The translations under genes were made by a program, and so were the position numbers. The notes under the pieces are model-generated. The model was not told the DNA's origin. It made no database searches and worked only from the letters and a program-made list of their open reading frames with translations. A stretch of DNA of 7,429 nt from Caldilineaceae bacterium (GTDB taxonomy: Bacteria > Chloroflexota > Anaerolineae > Caldilineales > Caldilineaceae). The DNA lies in contig JAAUPU010000127.1 of the NCBI GenBank assembly GCA_012032975.1, forward strand, positions 1 to 7,429, written 5' to 3'. Shown here piece by piece: positions 5,784 to 7,429 of this stretch. Position 1 is the stretch's first letter, and the number at the start of each line of letters is the position of its first letter.

Positions 5784-6560
5784 TCAGGCCGTGTGGGGTT
5801 TGGCGGGCCGCCAGAAGAGCAGATAGTAGAGCCAACTGCGCACATAGGTGGGCCACACATCCTGGACGCGGAAGTTGGACTCGCCGTTGGCGCGCACATA
5901 TTCGTGGGTGGCCACCTCGGTCAGCCGGTAGCCGTGGCGCACCGTCTTGATGATCATCTCCTGCTCGATGGTGGTGATGTTCTCCTCCAGCGCGAGGGCC
6001 AACGCCACATCGCGGCGGATGGCGCGGAAGCCATTCTGGCAATCGGTCAGCCGCACGCCCAAAGTGTAGTTGATGCTGAGGGTGATGATCTGGCTGCCAA
6101 AAAGCCGCACAAATTGATGGAGCGTGGCGTGCAATTCGTCGCTGCCGCCCAACATCCGCGAGCCAGAGACGTGGTCGGCACTGCCTTCGATGATCGGCGC
6201 CACCAGGGCCGGAATATCGCCGGGGTCATGGGAGCCGTCTGCATCGACAAAGACCAGGATGTCGCCACGCGCCGCATCAATGCCACAACGGATCGCGGCG
6301 CCCTTGCCCTGGCCGCTGTCCAGGATCACGCGCGCGCCACAAGCCGCGGCGATCTCCTTGGTGCCGTCGCTGCTGTGGCCATCCACGACCAGCAGTTCGT
6401 CGGCGAAGGGCTTGCAGCCAGCCAACACCGGCAGCAGATTGGCGGCCTCGTTGCGAGTCGGCACAATGATCGAGACGGTGTGCTCGACGCCATCAGGACC
6501 GACCCGCTGGATGCGCGAGGGACGTCCATTCTGTTGGTGCCACCTGGGGATGTTGAACAA
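5784..6560 (-). CDS. GT2 family glycosyltransferase, DPM1/polyprenyl-phosphate sugar transferase-like
   Basis: GT-A fold enzymes of this type transfer a sugar from a nucleotide sugar (GDP-mannose or UDP-glucose type) to polyprenyl phosphate on the cytoplasmic side of the membrane. The 258-residue protein shows the nucleotide-binding start VSIIVPTRNEAANLL (29-43), LLVVDGHSSDGT (56-67), GQGKGAAIRCGI (83-94), the metal-binding DADGS (106-110), SGSRMLGG (132-139), DCQNGFRAIRRD (173-184) and EQEMIIK (199-205). There are no C-terminal transmembrane helices, so it resembles the soluble DPM1 class. It starts with TTG at 6560, supported by AGAGGA five bases upstream (6566-6571); there is no other start codon in the open frame upstream. 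The stop lies two bases before the ATG of the GT-C gene, so the two are translationally coupled and probably work in sequence as donor maker and donor user. The sugar is not determinable. Confidence 0.88.
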   Translation of the reverse strand: MFNIPRWHQQNGRPSRIQRVGPDGVEHTVSIIVPTRNEAANLLPVLAGCKPFADELLVVDGHSSDGTKEIAAACGARVILDSGQGKGAAIRCGIDAARGDILVFVDADGSHDPGDIPALVAPIIEGSADHVSGSRMLGGSDELHATLHQFVRLFGSQIITLSINYTLGVRLTDCQNGFRAIRRDVALALALEENITTIEQEMIIKTVRHGYRLTEVATHEYVRANGESNFRVQDVWPTYVRSWLYYLLFWRPAKPHTA

Positions 6561-6565
6561 ATGGT

Positions 6566-6571
6566 TCCTCT
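6566..6571 (-). promoter_or_regulatory. Ribosome binding site deciding a TTG start
   Basis: AGAGGA on the minus strand, five bases before the TTG at 6560. The reading frame stays open well upstream but offers no ATG, GTG or other TTG, so this site is the main support for the unusual start. Confidence 0.6.
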
Positions 6572-6628
6572 GATCTGAAACGTTGGAGAGCGAGGCATCG
6601 CTGCGATCCAGCGTCTGGTTCTTGGCAA

Positions 6629-6659
6629 TTGACAGCTTCGTAATGTACTGTCTTTTACA
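6629..6659 (+). promoter_or_regulatory. Candidate promoter for the MazG-type methylase gene
   Basis: A perfect -35 TTGACA (6629-6634) is followed 19 bases later by TTTACA (6654-6659). The spacing is on the long side. The start would be near 6666, about 42 bases before the ATG at 6708. It overlaps the candidate promoter on the opposite strand. Confidence 0.35.
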
Positions 6660-6670
6660 TGGATGTCCAA
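6642..6670 (-). promoter_or_regulatory. Candidate promoter for the GT2-GT-C operon
   Basis: The minus strand has TTGGAC (6665-6670) and TACATT (6642-6647) separated by 17 bases. Transcription would start near 6635, leaving a leader of about 75 bases. It overlaps the candidate promoter for the divergent methylase gene. Motif-based only. Confidence 0.38.
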
Positions 6671-6676
6671 ATCCAT
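6659..6676. promoter_or_regulatory. Inverted repeat in the divergent promoter region
   Basis: ATGGAT (6659-6664) and ATCCAT (6671-6676) form a perfect six-base inverted repeat with a six-base centre. It covers the opposite-strand -35 and the predicted start of the plus-strand transcript. A second, smaller repeat, ATGTA-N8-TACAT (6643-6660), adjoins it. These could be operators, but short repeats also occur by chance. Confidence 0.28.
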
Positions 6677-6707
6677 CCGGATCAGACGATGCCCGAAAGG
6701 AAGCTCA

Positions 6708-7429
6708 ATGTCGCACGCCGAAAGCCGTCCTCCCATGCCAACTTTGCCCCTGTGGCGGCCCGCGGCGATTACCATCGTTGGGCTGGGGCCGGGCGACCTG
6801 CGCGACTTGACGTTGGGCGCATGGCAGGCGCTTTCTATGGCCACACACATTGTGCTGCGCACCGAGCGCCACCCGTGCGTCCCCGCGCTTGCCAGCCATT
6901 TTCAACTCGAAAGCTGCGACCTTTTTTACGAACGACATGACCAGTTCCAGGATGTCTACGCAGCCATTGTGCAACGGGTGGTGGGTCTGGCGACCGAAGT
7001 GGGCGGCGTCGTCTACGCCGTGCCCGGCCATCCGTGGGTGGGCGAGGCGACTACCGCGCTGATCCTGGCCCAAGCCGAAGCAGCCGGGCTGGATGTGCGT
7101 ATCGTCGGCGGGATCAGCTTTGTCGAAACCGTGTTGGCGGCGGTGGGCGTGGATGGTATGGATGGGTTGCAGGTCGCCGATGCCATGCTGCTCGCCCGCC
7201 AGAACCATCCCAAGGTTGAACCTGGCCAGCCGCTGCTCATCGGCCAGCTCTATGCAGAGTGGTTGGCGTCCGACCTCAAGCTCACCTTGATGAACGCCTA
7301 CCCCGACGAACACCAGGTGATCCTGGTGCAGGCGGCGGGCACAGACGATGCAACTGTTCACCGCCTGCCCCTGTACGAGTTGGACCGGGGCGACCATTTC
7401 GACCACCTGACGTCGCTCTTTGTGCCGCC
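6708..7429 (+). CDS. Tetrapyrrole methylase domain of a YabN/MazG-type protein (3' end outside window)
   Basis: The frame is open from ATG 6708 to the right edge (240 codons visible). AAAGGA lies about eight bases upstream of the ATG. After a short leader rich in proline, about residues 21-45 read ITIVGLGPGDLRDLTLGAWQ, the SAM-binding start of the tetrapyrrole (corrin/porphyrin) methylase fold. Then come RTERHPCVPAL, YAVPGHPWVGE (the usual PGxP-type loop), VRIVGGISFVE, PLLIGQLYAEWLASDLKLTL, VILVQAAGT and YELDRGDHFDHLTSLFVPP. This order is characteristic of YabN, where the methylase-like domain is fused to a MazG nucleoside-triphosphate pyrophosphohydrolase. The MazG domain itself would lie beyond the window, so the fusion is inferred. 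The substrate of the methylase-like domain is not established in the family. It is transcribed divergently from the GT2 gene. Confidence 0.87.
   Translation, partial: MSHAESRPPMPTLPLWRPAAITIVGLGPGDLRDLTLGAWQALSMATHIVLRTERHPCVPALASHFQLESCDLFYERHDQFQDVYAAIVQRVVGLATEVGGVVYAVPGHPWVGEATTALILAQAEAAGLDVRIVGGISFVETVLAAVGVDGMDGLQVADAMLLARQNHPKVEPGQPLLIGQLYAEWLASDLKLTLMNAYPDEHQVILVQAAGTDDATVHRLPLYELDRGDHFDHLTSLFVP

Noticed and set aside
5793..6578. Plus-strand frame of 261 codons
   Set aside because: Antisense to the GT2 gene, which carries the complete GT-A motif set.
6705..7406. Minus-strand frame of 233 codons
   Set aside because: Antisense to the methylase domain, which has the VGLGPGDL start and conserved downstream segments; the antisense product has no recognisable motif.
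1..7429. CRISPR array, tRNA, rRNA or insertion sequence
   Set aside because: I saw no regularly spaced repeats, no tRNA cloverleaf ends, no rRNA signatures and no transposase motifs on either strand by eye.

Overview
The window looks like a chromosomal segment of a Chloroflexota bacterium, probably of the Anaerolineae/Caldilineae type. The clues are a secreted cohesin-like protein ending in YLPLIVR, a YabN/MazG-type tetrapyrrole methylase, a large DUF2142/GT-C membrane glycosyltransferase with two C-terminal beta-sandwich repeats, and a lysA-type PLP decarboxylase. The taxonomic call rests on recalled family patterns, not on a search. Base composition is moderately GC-rich, and the vapBC intergenic area looks more AT-rich.

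Layout, left to right. (1) 2-475 (+) is the C-terminal part of a secreted cohesin-like protein, cut by the window edge. (2) 586-1916 (-) is lysA, diaminopimelate decarboxylase, with a one-base frameshift near 1715-1722. A strong hairpin (1932-1965) sits just upstream of its ribosome binding site. (3) 1994-2119 (-) is a 41-residue single-pass membrane protein, upstream of lysA in the same direction. (4) 2255-2658 (+) is a four-helix membrane protein of unknown role, also with a one-base frameshift. (5) 2679-3367 (-) is a vapBC toxin-antitoxin pair with a recognisable promoter and a likely operator. (6) 3441-3561 is an intergenic patch holding a 16-base inverted repeat pair. (7) 3562-5781 (-) is the DUF2142/GT-C glycosyltransferase, broken by at least two indel sites. 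(8) 5784-6560 (-) is a GT2 polyprenyl-phosphate sugar transferase-like gene, two bases upstream of the GT-C gene. (9) 6708-7429 (+) is the methylase part of a MazG-type protein, running off the right edge and divergent from the GT2 gene across a region of overlapping candidate promoters.

The clearest functional unit is the GT2 + GT-C pair. A DPM1-like enzyme that loads a sugar onto polyprenyl phosphate would be made together with a membrane transferase that uses such donors outside the cytoplasm. lysA supplies lysine from diaminopimelate. vapBC is an accessory stability module.

The most important caution is that three of the larger genes carry single-base indels, while the protein sequence on both sides of each break stays well conserved. 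That suggests errors in the sequence (for example, a draft or long-read assembly) more than true gene decay. I found no convincing new multi-gene system. The items most worth checking are the small membrane protein, the lysA leader hairpin, the intergenic inverted repeat and the vapBC operator.
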